Shown: positions 53,852 to 63,267, counted from the first letter of the stretch. The stretch: 64,000 bases of DNA from Rubrivivax sp. A210 (GCF_904426505.1 NZ_CAJGBN010000045.1:1-64000), one strand, 5' to 3'. The notes: generated from the sequence alone by a model not told the origin. A program made the numbers and translations.

Positions 53852-54781
53852 ATGATTCCTTCAGCAGTCACCCTGGTCGAGGTCGGGGCGCGCGACGGCC
53901 TGCAGAACGAGGCCCAGCCGGTGCCGGCGGCGACCAAGATAGCCCTGGTGCAGCGGCTGCAGGCCGCGGGCAGCCGCGAGATCGAGGTCACCAGCTTCGT
54001 CAGCCCCAAATGGGTGCCGCAGATGGCCGACAACGCCGAGGTGCTGGCCGGCATCGCGCGCAGCGAGGGCGTGCGCTTTTCGGTGCTCACGCCCAATCTC
54101 AAGGGCCTGGAGGCCGCGCTGGCGGCGCCGCGTGCGCTCTGGCCCGACGAGGTGGTGGTGTTCGGTGCCGCCAGCGAGGCCTTCAGCCAGCGCAACATCA
54201 ACTGCAGCATTGCCGAGAGCGTGGAGCGCTTCCGCCCCGTGGTGGCGGCGGCGCACACGGCCGGGCTCAAGGTGCGCGCGGCCATTTCCTGCGCCCTGGG
54301 CTGCCCCTACCAGGGCGAGGTCACGCCCGATGCGGTGGAACAGGTGGTGCGGCTGATGAAGGACATCGGCGTCGACCACTGCGGCATCGCCGACACCATC
54401 GGCGTGGGCACACCGCGCCGCGTGCAGGCGGCGCTGGAGCGGGCGCTGAAGCACTACCCGCTGGCCGAGGTTAGCGGTCACTTCCACGATACCTATGGCC
54501 AGGCGCTGGCCAACATCCTGGCCGCCTTGGAGCTGGGTGTTCATACCTTCGACACCAGCATCGCCGGCTTGGGCGGCTGCCCCTACGCCAAGGGCGCCAC
54601 CGGCAATGTCGCCACCGAAGACGTGGTCTTCATGCTCGACGGCATGGGCATCGCCACCGGGCTGGACCTGGCGGCCCTGGTCGACACCGGCGGCTGGATC
54701 AGCGGCTTGCTGGGCCGCGCCCCGGTCTCGCGCGCCGGCAAGGCGTTGCTGGCCAAGCGTGGCTTGGCGGTGGCGGCATGA
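53852..54781 (+). CDS. liuE: Hydroxymethylglutaryl-CoA lyase
   Basis: This 309-residue TIM-barrel enzyme splits HMG-CoA into acetyl-CoA and acetoacetate, the last step of leucine breakdown. The marks are VEVGARDGLQNE (metal and substrate site), VTSFVSPKWVPQMADN, SGHFHDTYGQALANI and the catalytic-Cys loop AGLGGCPYAKGATGNVATED. ATG 53852 is preferred over upstream frames. No LiuR site was found directly before it, although readthrough from liuD is possible across the convergent gene. Its stop overlaps the YbaK gene. Confidence 0.95.
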   Translation: MIPSAVTLVEVGARDGLQNEAQPVPAATKIALVQRLQAAGSREIEVTSFVSPKWVPQMADNAEVLAGIARSEGVRFSVLTPNLKGLEAALAAPRALWPDEVVVFGAASEAFSQRNINCSIAESVERFRPVVAAAHTAGLKVRAAISCALGCPYQGEVTPDAVEQVVRLMKDIGVDHCGIADTIGVGTPRRVQAALERALKHYPLAEVSGHFHDTYGQALANILAALELGVHTFDTSIAGLGGCPYAKGATGNVATEDVVFMLDGMGIATGLDLAALVDTGGWISGLLGRAPVSRAGKALLAKRGLAVAA

Positions 54782-55266
54782 AGCTCGAGGACCGCCCCGA
54801 GGGCTTCCGGCGCGTGGCACGGGCCCTCGCCGCCCAGGGCCATCCGCATGTACCGCTGTGGCTGGAAGTGCCGGCGCGCACCTCGCAGGAGGCGGCCGAC
54901 GCGCTGGGCCTGGTGGTCGGCCAGATCGCCAAGAGCGTGATCTTCCGGCGCAAGGGCGCCGAAGGCGCGGTGCTGGTGGTGGCATCGGGCGACCGCCGCG
55001 TCGACGAGAAGCGCGTCGCCGCCATCGCCGGGCCGCTGGGCCGTGCCGACGCCGATTTCGTCAAGGCCGCCACCGGCTTCTCCATCGGCGGCGTCGCGCC
55101 GCTGGCCCACAGCGGTCCGGTGCTGACGCTGATCGACCGCGAACTCTTCCGCTTCGACGAGATCTGGGCCGCGGCCGGCCATCCCAACGGCGTTTTCCGC
55201 CTCGCACCGGCCGATCTGCCGCGGCTGACCGGCGGTGCGCCAGTGGCCGACGTGGTGCAGACGTGA
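54778..55266 (+). CDS. YbaK/EbsC-type aminoacyl-tRNA deacylase
   Basis: This 162-residue editing-domain protein has the conserved Lys in VGQIAKSVIFRR, and TGFSIGGVAPLAH near residue 105, as in the free-standing prolyl-tRNA editing family. It would clear mischarged tRNA in trans. It overlaps liuE by 4 bases and runs into the DUF1289 gene, so it is carried on the liu transcript without an obvious functional tie to it. Confidence 0.88.
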   Translation: MKLEDRPEGFRRVARALAAQGHPHVPLWLEVPARTSQEAADALGLVVGQIAKSVIFRRKGAEGAVLVVASGDRRVDEKRVAAIAGPLGRADADFVKAATGFSIGGVAPLAHSGPVLTLIDRELFRFDEIWAAAGHPNGVFRLAPADLPRLTGGAPVADVVQT

Positions 55267-55487
55267 GTGAGATGACGGAGATGACGGAGATGACCGGGAC
55301 GCCCGTGGCCAGCCCCTGCACCGGCGTCTGCACGATGGATGCCACCAGCGGCCTGTGCCTGGGCTGCCGGCGCACGCTGGGGGAGATCGCCGCCTGGTCG
55401 GGGCTGGACGACCAGGCCAAGCGCGCCATCCGTAGCCAGCTCGCGCAGCGCCGCATCGACGCGCCGCGGCCGCAGGAGCCCGCATGA
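55263..55487 (+). CDS. DUF1289-family small Cys-motif protein
   Basis: This is a protein of about 70-74 residues with four cysteines in SPCTGVCTMDATSGLCLGC, the DUF1289 pattern, which probably binds an iron or zinc ion. It is followed by RRTLGEIAAWSGL. The start is ambiguous. GTG 55263 overlaps the YbaK stop, and three later ATGs (55272, 55281, 55290) lie in a GAGATGACG-like 9-base repeat that makes the N-terminus repeat itself. The function is unknown. Confidence 0.78.
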   Translation: MSEMTEMTEMTGTPVASPCTGVCTMDATSGLCLGCRRTLGEIAAWSGLDDQAKRAIRSQLAQRRIDAPRPQEPA

Positions 55488-56110
55488 AGCAGATCACCTT
55501 TCACTTCGACCCCATCTCGCCCTTTGCCTGGCTGGCCTTCGAGCGCCTGCCCCAGGTGCTCGAGGGCTGCAGCTACGCGGTCGAGTACCGGCCGCTGCTG
55601 TTTGCCGGCCTGCTGCAGCACTGGGGGCAGAAGGGCCCGGCCGAGCTGGAGCCCAAGCGCGCCTGGACCTTCCGGCAGGTGGCCTGGCTGGCCCAGCGTC
55701 ACGGCATAGCCTTGCAGACCCCCGCCCAGCACCCCTTCAACCCCTTGCCGCTGCTGCGCCTGGCCCTGGCCTGCGGGCCCAACCGGCGCGTCGTCGAGAC
55801 GTTGTTTCGCCATGTCTGGACGGGCGGCGGCGATGCCAGCGATCCGGTCCGCCTGGCCGAGCTGACGGCGCGGCTGGCGCCGGCGCGCGACCCTGGTGGC
55901 GAAGACGTGAAGCGCGAGCTGCGCGAGGCCACCGACGCCGCCATCGCCGCCGGCATCTTCGGCGTGCCGACCTTCGCACTCGATGGCCGCCTGTTCTGGG
56001 GCCTGGATGCGCTGGAAATGCTGCGCGATGCGCTGCTGGGCGGGGCCTGGTTCGACGGCCCGGCCTGGGAGGCCGAAGGCCGGCCGCGTGCCGGCGTGAA
56101 GCGCCGTTGA
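55484..56110 (+). CDS. DsbA-fold 2-hydroxychromene-2-carboxylate isomerase-like protein
   Basis: This 208-residue thioredoxin-fold protein opens ITFHFDPISPFAWLAFERLP, with an S/P pair in place of the CxxC of DsbA. This is typical of the glutathione-dependent 2-hydroxychromene-2-carboxylate isomerases (kappa-GST-like). IFGVPTFALDGRLFWGLDALEML gives the cis-Pro loop. It overlaps DUF1289 by 4 bases and is the last gene before the acetate operon. The substrate cannot be told. Confidence 0.85.
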   Translation: MKQITFHFDPISPFAWLAFERLPQVLEGCSYAVEYRPLLFAGLLQHWGQKGPAELEPKRAWTFRQVAWLAQRHGIALQTPAQHPFNPLPLLRLALACGPNRRVVETLFRHVWTGGGDASDPVRLAELTARLAPARDPGGEDVKRELREATDAAIAAGIFGVPTFALDGRLFWGLDALEMLRDALLGGAWFDGPAWEAEGRPRAGVKRR

Positions 56111-56434
56111 AGGGTTTGCCGGGGCCTACCTAGGGAAAGTCCCAGGCCCCCGTACCGGGGTGCCTGTCTGGGGTCGCTGCGGGGTCGCCGGGGGCGCTGA
56201 CCGAGGTCTCCGCCAGCCTTGTTGCAGCGTGCAATCAAGCCCTGTTCACCTATGACACAGGCCGTGAAGCCCGGCGCACCAGCCTGCCGGTCAGGGCCGG
56301 GCGCGGCTGCCATGCCGGCGCCGGGTGACGCGGCCGTGACCGCGCCTGCGTCAGTTGTTGTTGGCTGTTTGTCAGAACGCGGTCAGAACCCCCCCACAAG
56401 ATCGCGCCCTCATTTCCCACCCTACGGAGACAGC
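56111..56434. promoter_or_regulatory. Upstream region of the acetate permease operon with nested palindromes
   Basis: No gene is visible. At 56121-56150 lies GGGGCCT / AGGCCCC enclosing CCTAGGGAAAGTCCC, a hairpin without a T tail. Next to it, CCCCG-TAC-CGGGG makes a second palindrome. These may end the liu transcript or be a regulator's site for the permease genes. TTGTTGTTGGCTGTTTGTC (near 56355) is the only A/T-richer part. A good CGGAGA ribosome binding site ends the region. Confidence 0.45.
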
Positions 56435-56743
56435 ATGGAAGACGACCTTGCGAAACGGATCGCATCGCACCCAAAGTACATCGAGCTGAAGACCAAGCGC
56501 ACCGCCTTCGGCTGGTGGCTGTCGCTGGCCGGCATGGTCGCCTACTACGGCTTCATCCTGCTGGTGGCCTTCAACAAGCCGCTGCTGGCGCAGAAGATCG
56601 GCACCGGCGTCACGACCCTCGGCATGCCCATCGGCGTGTCGGTGATCGTGTTCACCATCATCATCACCTGGATCTATGTGCGGCGGGCGAACAGCGAGTT
56701 CGATGCACTGACCGAGCAGATCGTCAAGGGAGTCGTGAAATGA
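56435..56743 (+). CDS. DUF485 membrane protein, partner of ActP
   Basis: This 102-residue inner-membrane protein has two helices (about 27-50 and 62-85) and the conserved opening [16 protein letters not shown] that marks DUF485. These proteins are almost always encoded just before ActP-type acetate permeases and are thought to assist them. The stop overlaps the actP ATG by 3 bases. ACGGAGA precedes the ATG at 56435. Confidence 0.92.
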   Translation: MEDDLAKRIASHPKYIELKTKRTAFGWWLSLAGMVAYYGFILLVAFNKPLLAQKIGTGVTTLGMPIGVSVIVFTIIITWIYVRRANSEFDALTEQIVKGVVK

Positions 56744-58443
56744 GTTTCGACAAGCAAATCCTCAGCACGCTGGGCAAGGTTCTCGCCGTCTCCGCGGTGA
56801 CCGCCCTGGGCGTGGGCGCCTACGCAGCCGGCGCCGACCTCGGCCAGGCCGAGAAGCAGGCCACCAACTGGACGGCCATCGGCATGTTCGTGGCCTTCGT
56901 GCTGTTCACGCTGTACATCACCAAGGTGGCGGCGGCCAAGACCAAGAGCGCGGCCGACTTCTACACCGGCGGCGGCGGCATCACCGGCTTCCAGAACGGC
57001 CTGGCCATCGCGGGTGACTACATGTCGGCCGCGTCCTTCCTGGGCATTTCCGGCCTCGTGTTCGCCAACGGTTTCGACGGCCTGATCTTTTCGATCGGCT
57101 GGCTGGTCGGCTGGCCCGTCATCACCTTCCTGATGGCCGAGCGCCTGCGCAACCTGGGCAAGTTCACCTTTGCCGACGTGGCCGGCTACCGCTTCAGCCA
57201 GACCCCGATCCGCGTCTTCGCCGCCAGCGGCTCGCTGGTCGTCGTGGCCTTCTACATGATCGCCCAGATGGTCGGCGCCGGTCAGCTCATCAAGCTGCTG
57301 TTCGGCATGGAGTACCTCTACGCCGAAATCCTGGTCGGCTCGATCATGATGGTCTACGTGCTCTTCGGCGGCATGACCGCCACCACCTGGGTGCAGATCA
57401 TCAAGGCCTGCATGCTGCTGGGCGGTGCCACCTTCATGGCGCTGATGGTGCTGATCCAGTTCGGCTTCTCGCCCGAGGCGATGTTCGTCAAGGCCGTCGA
57501 AGTGCACTCCAAGAAGGACGCCATCATGGGCCCCGGAGCGCTCATCAAGGATCCGATCTCGGCCATCTCGGTCGGCATGGCGCTGATGTTCGGCACCGCC
57601 GGTCTGCCCCACATCTTGATGCGCTTCTTCACCGTGCCCAACGCCAAGGAAGCGCGCAAGTCGGTGGGCTGGGCCACCACCTGGATCGGCTACTTCTACA
57701 TCCTGACCTTCATCATCGGCTTCGGCGCCATCACCAACCTGATCCCCAACCCGGCCAACTACTTCGTCGGCGGCGACATCAGCAAGGGTCTGGTCGGCGG
57801 CGGCAATATGGCGGCGGTGCACCTGTCCGGCGCGCTGGGCGGCAACTGGTTCCTGGGCTTCATCTCGGCGGTGGCCTTCGCGACCATCCTGGCCGTCGTG
57901 GCCGGTCTGACGCTGTCGGGCGCCTCTGCCGTGTCGCATGACCTCTACGCCAGCGTCTGGCGCAAGGGCCGTGTCGACCAGGCCGACGAACTGCGCGTTT
58001 CCAAGATCACCACCGTCTGCCTGGGCATCATCGCCGTCGTTCTGGGCATCGCCTTCGAGAAGGAAAACGTCGCCTACATGGTGATGCTGGCCTTCGTGAT
58101 CGCCGCCTCGGCCAACTTCCCGGTGCTGTTCATGTCGGTGCTGTGGAAGGGTTGCACGACCAAGGGCGCCGTCACCGGCGGCTTCGTCGGCCTGGTGGCC
58201 GCGGTGTCGCTGACCATCGGTTCGGCCAGCGTCTGGGAAGCCGTGATGCACTACCCGAAGGGCTCGGCCTGGTTCCCGTACAACTCGGCCGCGATCTTCT
58301 CGATCCCGCTCGCCTTCATCACGATCTGGATCGTCTCGTTGCTCGACCGCAGCGCCCAGGGCGACCGTGACCGTGCCGGCTACCCGGCCCAGGAAGTGCG
58401 CTCGGAGACCGGCATCGGCGCCTCGGGGGCCAGCGGCCACTGA
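56740..58443 (+). CDS. actP: ActP-type sodium/solute symporter (acetate permease)
   Basis: This 567-residue symporter has about 13 membrane helices and a probable N-terminal signal-like helix. Family marks are [47 protein letters not shown]-like segments, [30 protein letters not shown] and [20 protein letters not shown]. It is expected to take up acetate and other short monocarboxylates. It starts in overlap with DUF485 and ends at an intrinsic terminator, so the pair is an operon. Confidence 0.94.
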   Translation: MSFDKQILSTLGKVLAVSAVTALGVGAYAAGADLGQAEKQATNWTAIGMFVAFVLFTLYITKVAAAKTKSAADFYTGGGGITGFQNGLAIAGDYMSAASFLGISGLVFANGFDGLIFSIGWLVGWPVITFLMAERLRNLGKFTFADVAGYRFSQTPIRVFAASGSLVVVAFYMIAQMVGAGQLIKLLFGMEYLYAEILVGSIMMVYVLFGGMTATTWVQIIKACMLLGGATFMALMVLIQFGFSPEAMFVKAVEVHSKKDAIMGPGALIKDPISAISVGMALMFGTAGLPHILMRFFTVPNAKEARKSVGWATTWIGYFYILTFIIGFGAITNLIPNPANYFVGGDISKGLVGGGNMAAVHLSGALGGNWFLGFISAVAFATILAVVAGLTLSGASAVSHDLYASVWRKGRVDQADELRVSKITTVCLGIIAVVLGIAFEKENVAYMVMLAFVIAASANFPVLFMSVLWKGCTTKGAVTGGFVGLVAAVSLTIGSASVWEAVMHYPKGSAWFPYNSAAIFSIPLAFITIWIVSLLDRSAQGDRDRAGYPAQEVRSETGIGASGASGH

Positions 58444-58471
58444 TGCACCTGCCTGAACGATAGGCACCCCG

Positions 58472-58504
58472 GGGGCCGCTGGCGCATCGTCAGCGGCCCC
58501 TTTT
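58472..58504 (+). terminator. Intrinsic terminator after actP
   Basis: A perfect 10-base stem, GGGGCCGCTG / CAGCGGCCCC with a 9-base loop, is followed at once by TTTTC. It begins 29 bases after the actP stop and ends 26 bases before the next gene. Confidence 0.92.
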
Positions 58505-58529
58505 CATTGCAAGCCCCCGCGACCCCTTT

Positions 58530-59987
58530 ATGACCCCATCCGCCGCCGAACCGCAGCGCGAGATGCTCACGCTGGTGACCGCGCGCATCCGCGACGCCTA
58601 TCTGCGCAAGCCCTATTACGTCGACGGCGCGACCGACCTCGTCAGCGTCTGCCGCGAACTCTCGGCCCATGGCCTGACCCACGCGCTGGTGCGCGACGGC
58701 AGCCGGCTCGGCATCTTCACCACCACCGACCTGCGCGACGCCCTGCTGCGCGAGCAACCGCCGCAGCAACTGGCGGTGCGCGAGGTGGCGCGCTTCGACC
58801 TCGTTGCGGTGCAGGCCGACGCCGATCTCTTCGAGGCCCTGTGGCTGATGGTCAGCCACCGTGTCCACCGCCTGGTGGTGCGCGACGGCGAGGCGATGGA
58901 CGCGCCGGTGATCGGCGTGCTGGGCCAGCTCGACCTGGTCAGCTTTGTCGCCAACCACTCGCACATCGTGGCGCTGCAGATCGACGACGCGGCCTCGGTG
59001 GACGACCTGGGTGACGCCGCCCGCCGCGTCGACGAAATGGTCAAGCTGCTGCACGGCAGCGGCATCCGCATCGAGCGCATCACGCGCCTGGTGAGCGAGC
59101 TCAACACGCGCCTCTTTGCGCGCCTGTGGACCCTGCTGGCGCCGTCCGAGCTGAGGGCCAACAGCTGCCTGCTGGTGATGGGCAGCGAAGGCCGCGGCGA
59201 GCAGATCCTCAAGACCGACCAGGACAACGCGCTGCTGCTGCGCGACGGCTTCGAATGGCCGGGCCTGCAAGAGCTTTGCGCTCGCTTCAGCGCCGCGCTG
59301 CAGGCGCTGGGCTATCCGCCCTGCCCGGGCGACATCATGATCACCAACCCGCTGTGGTGCCAGCCGCTGGCGCGCTTCCAGGAAACCCAGCGCAGCTGGA
59401 TCTACGGCGGCGGCGCTGGCGGCGGCGGCTCGGCCGACGGCCCCATGCACCTGGCCATCTTCTTCGACGCCGCCTGCGTGGCCGGCGACCCCGACTTGCT
59501 GCTCGAGGCGCGTGCCCACCTCGACCGAATACTCGCCGGCAACGATCTCTTCTTCGCCCGCTTTGCGCGTGCGGCCGACCAGTTCCAGGAGCCGGGCAAC
59601 TGGTTCACCCGCCTCACGCGCAGCCGCGACGAGCAGCCGCTGGACTTGAAGAAACTGGGCACCTTTCCCATCGTCCACGGCGTGCGCGCGCTGGCGCTGC
59701 AATACGGCGTGCGCGAGCAGGGCACGGCGGCGCGCCTGGCGCGGCTGCAGGAAGCTCAGCACATCGATGCCCCGCTGGCCGGTGACCTGCTGCAGGCGTT
59801 GCGCCTCCTGATGGGCATACGCCTGACCCACCAGCTGGCACAGCGCGAGCAGGGCCTGGCGCCCGGCAATGAGGTGCGGGCCTCGGACCTGTCGACGCTG
59901 GAGCGCGAGCCGCTGCACGACGCGCTGGCCATCGTGAAGCGCTTCCGCCAGTTCCTGCGCCAGCACTTCCGCTTCGACGCGCTGTGA
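58530..59987 (+). CDS. CBS-domain/DUF294 putative nucleotidyltransferase
   Basis: This is a 485-residue cytoplasmic protein. A CBS pair fills about 20-150 (THALVRDGSRLGIFTTTDLRDALL; VHRLVVRDGEAMDAPVIGVLGQLDLVSF). DUF294 (about 165-320) has the nucleotidyltransferase motif LVMGSEGRGEQILKTDQDNALLL, and a helical C-terminal domain follows (about 330-485). It resembles GlnD-like proteins of unknown substrate. Such genes are regularly found near actP and a PAS/exonuclease gene. Here it stands just behind the terminator, so it probably starts its own transcript with the sensor genes. Confidence 0.88.
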   Translation: MTPSAAEPQREMLTLVTARIRDAYLRKPYYVDGATDLVSVCRELSAHGLTHALVRDGSRLGIFTTTDLRDALLREQPPQQLAVREVARFDLVAVQADADLFEALWLMVSHRVHRLVVRDGEAMDAPVIGVLGQLDLVSFVANHSHIVALQIDDAASVDDLGDAARRVDEMVKLLHGSGIRIERITRLVSELNTRLFARLWTLLAPSELRANSCLLVMGSEGRGEQILKTDQDNALLLRDGFEWPGLQELCARFSAALQALGYPPCPGDIMITNPLWCQPLARFQETQRSWIYGGGAGGGGSADGPMHLAIFFDAACVAGDPDLLLEARAHLDRILAGNDLFFARFARAADQFQEPGNWFTRLTRSRDEQPLDLKKLGTFPIVHGVRALALQYGVREQGTAARLARLQEAQHIDAPLAGDLLQALRLLMGIRLTHQLAQREQGLAPGNEVRASDLSTLEREPLHDALAIVKRFRQFLRQHFRFDAL

Positions 59988-60018
59988 GGCGCAGCCCCAA
60001 GGACGACCGGAGACGCGC

Positions 60019-60231
60019 ATGAAGACCCTGCACGGTCGCCTGCTGCCCCAGCGCCTGCTGGCCTTGTTCGGCCTGGGCTGGCTGCTGTTCGACTTTCCGC
60101 TGCTGCGCCTGTGGCTGGCCGAAGGCACGGTGTTCGGCCTGCCGCTGCTGCCGGTGGCGCTGTTCGGCGCCTGGGCGCTGCTGATCGTGCTGCTGGCCCA
60201 ACTGATGGAAAGCGCTGGCGCCAGGCATTGA
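60019..60231 (+). CDS. Small two-helix membrane protein
   Basis: This is a 70-residue protein with GGAG before the ATG. Two hydrophobic helices (about 11-30 and 38-62) fill nearly the whole length. It lies one base before the start of the symporter-kinase gene and 31 bases after the DUF294 gene. Its position suggests it assembles with the sensor, much as DUF485 does with ActP. This is inference, and no family was recognised. Confidence 0.7.
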   Translation: MKTLHGRLLPQRLLALFGLGWLLFDFPLLRLWLAEGTVFGLPLLPVALFGAWALLIVLLAQLMESAGARH

Positions 60232-60232
60232 G

Positions 60233-62902
60233 ATGAGCGCGCTGTCCGCCCCGCTGGTCCTGGCCGTCTCGCTGCTCTACCTGCTGGCGCTGTTCGGCGT
60301 CGCCTGGTGGGCCGACCGGCGCGCGCTTGCCGGCCGCAGCGTGATCGGCAATGCCTGGGTCTACGCGCTGAGCATGTGCGTCTACTGCACCGCCTGGACC
60401 TACTTCGGCAGCGTCGGCCGTGCTGCCAGCGGCGGCGTCTGGTTCCTGCCCATCTACCTGGGGCCGACGCTGGCCATGGTGCTGGGCTGGCTGGTGCTGC
60501 GAAAGATGGTGCGCATTGCGCGCACCTGGCGCATCACGTCCATCGCCGACTTCGTGGCCAGCCGCTACGGCAAGAGCCGTCTGCTGGCCGGGCTGGTGAC
60601 GCTGATCGCGCTGGTGGGCGTCGTGCCCTATGTGGCGCTGCAGCTCAAGGCGGTGGCCAGCGGCATCGAACTGCTCACCGGCGGCGTGCCTGCAGCCGGC
60701 CGTGGCGGGGTGGACACCACGCTCATCATCGCGCTGGTGCTGGCCGGCTTCACCATCGCCTTCGGCACCCGCCACCTCGACAACACCGAGCGTCACGAGG
60801 GCCTGGTGGCGGCCATCGCGGCTGAATCGGTGGTCAAGCTGCTGGCCTTCCTGGCGGTGGGCGGCTTCGTGACCTGGGGCCTGTTCGACGGCCCTGGCGA
60901 TTTGTTCGCGCAGGCGATGGCGCGGCCCGAGATCGCGCGTGTGCTGCAGCCTGACCCGGCGCGTCCCTTCGCCTACGACCAGTGGTTCGCGCTCATGCTG
61001 CTGGCGATGTTCAGCATCATCCTGCTGCCGCGGCAGTTCCAGGTGATGGTGGTCGAGAACGTGGATGAGCAGCACATCCGCCGCGCCGCCTGGTCCTTTC
61101 CGGCCTACCTGCTGCTGATCAACCTCTTCGTGCTGCCCATCGCCTTCGGTGGCCTGCTGTACTTCGGCGGCAGCGCCAGCCCAGCGGCCAATCCCGAGAC
61201 CTTCGTGCTTGCGCTGCCGCTGGCCGCCGGCCACCCGGGCCTGGCGCTGGTGGCCTTCGTCGGCGGGCTTTCGGCGGCCACCGGCATGGTCATCGTCGAG
61301 GCCATCGCGGTCAGCACCATGGTCTGCAACGACCTCGTGCTGCCCGGTCTGCTGCGGCTGAAGTCCTTCGCCGAGCGTGACCTCACCGGCACCCTGCTGG
61401 CGATACGCCGCACCGTCATCCTGGGCCTGCTGCTGCTGGGCTGGCTCTACTTCCGCATCGCCGGCGAGGCCTATGCGCTGGTCAGCATCGGCCTCATCAG
61501 CTTTGCCGCGGTGGCGCAGTTCGCGCCCGCGCTGCTGGGCGGCATGTACTGGAAGGGCGGCACGCGCAACGGCGCCCTGGCCGGCCTGCTGGCGGGTGCC
61601 CTGCTGTGGACCTATACCCTGATGCTGCCTTCCATCGCCAAGAGCGGCTGGATGGACGCCGGCTTCCTGCAGCAAGGCCTGTTCGGCTGGGCACTGCTCA
61701 AGCCCGAGGCCCTGTTCGGTCTGGTGGGCATGGACAACCTCACGCACGCGCTGTTCTGGAGCCTGCTGGCCAATGCCGGCCTCTACGTGGGTGTCTCGCT
61801 GGCGCGCCCGCCGCAGGCGGCCGAGGCCAGCCAGGCGCTGCGCTTCGTTGATGTCTACGAGCAGAGCGCGCAGGAGCGCGTGTTCTGGCGCGGCCGCGCC
61901 CATGTCGACGAGCTCATCGAGCTGGTCGGCCGCTTTCTCGGCCCGGTGCGCACGCGCACGCTCTTCGACGAGCAGGCACGCGCCCTCGGCGGCGGTCCGC
62001 TGCAGCCGCTGGCCCAGGCGGACCCACGCCTGGTGCAGTACGCCGAGACCTTGCTGGCCGGCGCCATCGGCAGCGCCAGCGCGCGTGTGATGATCTCCAG
62101 CGTGGTCGAGGAAGAGACGCTCGAGCTGGCCGACGTGATGCGCATCGTCGAGGAGGCCTCGGAGCTGCGCCACCTCAACGAGCAGCTCAAGAGCCTGGAC
62201 CGTCTGAAGGACGATTTCATGAGCAGCGTCACGCACGAGTTGCGCACGCCGCTGACCAGCATCCGCGCACTCAGCGAGCTGATGCGCGACGAGCCCGAGA
62301 TGGAGGTTGAACAGCGCCAGCAGTTCCTGACCCTGGTGGTGGCCGAGGCCGAACGCCTGAGCCGGCTCGTCAACCAGGTGCTGGACATGGCCAAGATCGA
62401 ATCCGGCCACGCCGACTGGCTGAGTGCCGATGTCGACCTTGCGCTCTTGTTGCGCCAGGCGGTGCAGACCACCTCGGAGCTGTTTCGCGAGCGCGGCGCC
62501 CGCGTCGAGCTGCTGTGCGAGCCGGGCCTGCCGACGCTGCGTGCCGACCCCGACCGGCTGCTGCAGGTGGTGATCAACCTGCTGTCCAATGCGGCCAAGT
62601 TCGTGCCCCAGGGTGAGGGCCGGGTGGAAGTGAAACTGGCGCGGCAGAACGGTGGCGTCACCGTCACCGTACACGACAACGGCCCTGGCGTGCCGGCGGC
62701 CCAGCAGGCCCTGGTGTTCGAGAAATTCAGGCAGGGCGGCGACGCCAGCAACCGGCCCCAGGGCACGGGCCTGGGTTTGCCCATCAGCCGCCGCATCGTC
62801 GAGCATTTCGGCGGCCGGCTGTGGCTGCGTTCGGAGCCGGGGCAGGGCTCGTGCTTCGGTTTCGACCTGCCGCTGCCGCAAGAAGAGGAGACAAAGACAT
62901 GA
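60233..62902 (+). CDS. Sodium/solute symporter-fused sensor histidine kinase
   Basis: This is an 889-residue inner-membrane protein. Residues 1-535 form an SSS-family symporter with about 13 helices (VYALSMCVYCTAWTYFGSVG; FTIAFGTRHLDNTERHEGL; AIAVSTMVCNDLVLPGLLR). A linker (about 540-650) joins HisKA, with His668 in SSVTHELRTPLTSIR, and a HATPase domain (NLLSNAAKFV, VHDNGPGVPA, GTGLGLPISRRIVEHFGG). The layout is that of CrbS-type kinases, which control acetate genes in other bacteria. The response-regulator gene overlaps its stop by 4 bases. Proximity to actP supports acetate or a related acid as signal. Confidence 0.93.
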   Translation: MSALSAPLVLAVSLLYLLALFGVAWWADRRALAGRSVIGNAWVYALSMCVYCTAWTYFGSVGRAASGGVWFLPIYLGPTLAMVLGWLVLRKMVRIARTWRITSIADFVASRYGKSRLLAGLVTLIALVGVVPYVALQLKAVASGIELLTGGVPAAGRGGVDTTLIIALVLAGFTIAFGTRHLDNTERHEGLVAAIAAESVVKLLAFLAVGGFVTWGLFDGPGDLFAQAMARPEIARVLQPDPARPFAYDQWFALMLLAMFSIILLPRQFQVMVVENVDEQHIRRAAWSFPAYLLLINLFVLPIAFGGLLYFGGSASPAANPETFVLALPLAAGHPGLALVAFVGGLSAATGMVIVEAIAVSTMVCNDLVLPGLLRLKSFAERDLTGTLLAIRRTVILGLLLLGWLYFRIAGEAYALVSIGLISFAAVAQFAPALLGGMYWKGGTRNGALAGLLAGALLWTYTLMLPSIAKSGWMDAGFLQQGLFGWALLKPEALFGLVGMDNLTHALFWSLLANAGLYVGVSLARPPQAAEASQALRFVDVYEQSAQERVFWRGRAHVDELIELVGRFLGPVRTRTLFDEQARALGGGPLQPLAQADPRLVQYAETLLAGAIGSASARVMISSVVEEETLELADVMRIVEEASELRHLNEQLKSLDRLKDDFMSSVTHELRTPLTSIRALSELMRDEPEMEVEQRQQFLTLVVAEAERLSRLVNQVLDMAKIESGHADWLSADVDLALLLRQAVQTTSELFRERGARVELLCEPGLPTLRADPDRLLQVVINLLSNAAKFVPQGEGRVEVKLARQNGGVTVTVHDNGPGVPAAQQALVFEKFRQGGDASNRPQGTGLGLPISRRIVEHFGGRLWLRSEPGQGSCFGFDLPLPQEEETKT

Positions 62903-63267
62903 AGCACCGCATCCTGATCGCCGACGACGAGCCCAACATCCTGATCTCGCTCGAGTTCCTGATGAAGCGCGAGGGCCACGAGGTGCTGCTGGCGCGCAAC
63001 GGCATCGAGGCGCTGGATGCCATACGCCGCGAGCGCCCGGCCCTGGTGCTGCTGGACGTGATGATGCCGGGCAAGAGCGGCTTCGAGGTCTGCCAGGCGG
63101 TGCGCGCCGACGAGTCCCTGGCCGGCATCAAGATCCTCATGCTCACCGCCAAGGGCCGCGACACCGATGTCGCCCAGGGCCTGGGCGTGGGCGCCGATGG
63201 CTACATGACCAAGCCCTTTTCGACCAAGGATCTGGCCACCCGCGTGCGCGAGATGCTGGCGGCATGA
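62899..63267 (+). CDS. Single-domain response regulator
   Basis: This is a 122-residue CheY-like protein consisting of the receiver domain only. Phosphoacceptor Asp53 (LVLLDVMMPG), acidic pair Asp9/Asp10, Thr of MLTAK and Lys105 (MTKPF) are all present. No DNA-binding output domain follows, unlike CrbR, so it must act by contact with another protein. The membrane PAS protein encoded in overlap directly after it is the obvious candidate. ATG 62899 overlaps the kinase stop. Confidence 0.94.
   Translation: MKHRILIADDEPNILISLEFLMKREGHEVLLARNGIEALDAIRRERPALVLLDVMMPGKSGFEVCQAVRADESLAGIKILMLTAKGRDTDVAQGLGVGADGYMTKPFSTKDLATRVREMLAA

Noticed and set aside
55263-55298. Frameshift or coding microsatellite in the DUF1289 gene
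   Set aside because: The 9-base repeats keep the frame and add only repeated Glu-Met-Thr residues ahead of the conserved domain, so no defect results.
59756-62881. 1041-codon open frame antisense to the symporter-kinase
   Set aside because: Long antisense frames are expected opposite GC-rich genes. The translation is His/Gln/Arg-rich with no domain, while the plus strand encodes a complete kinase.
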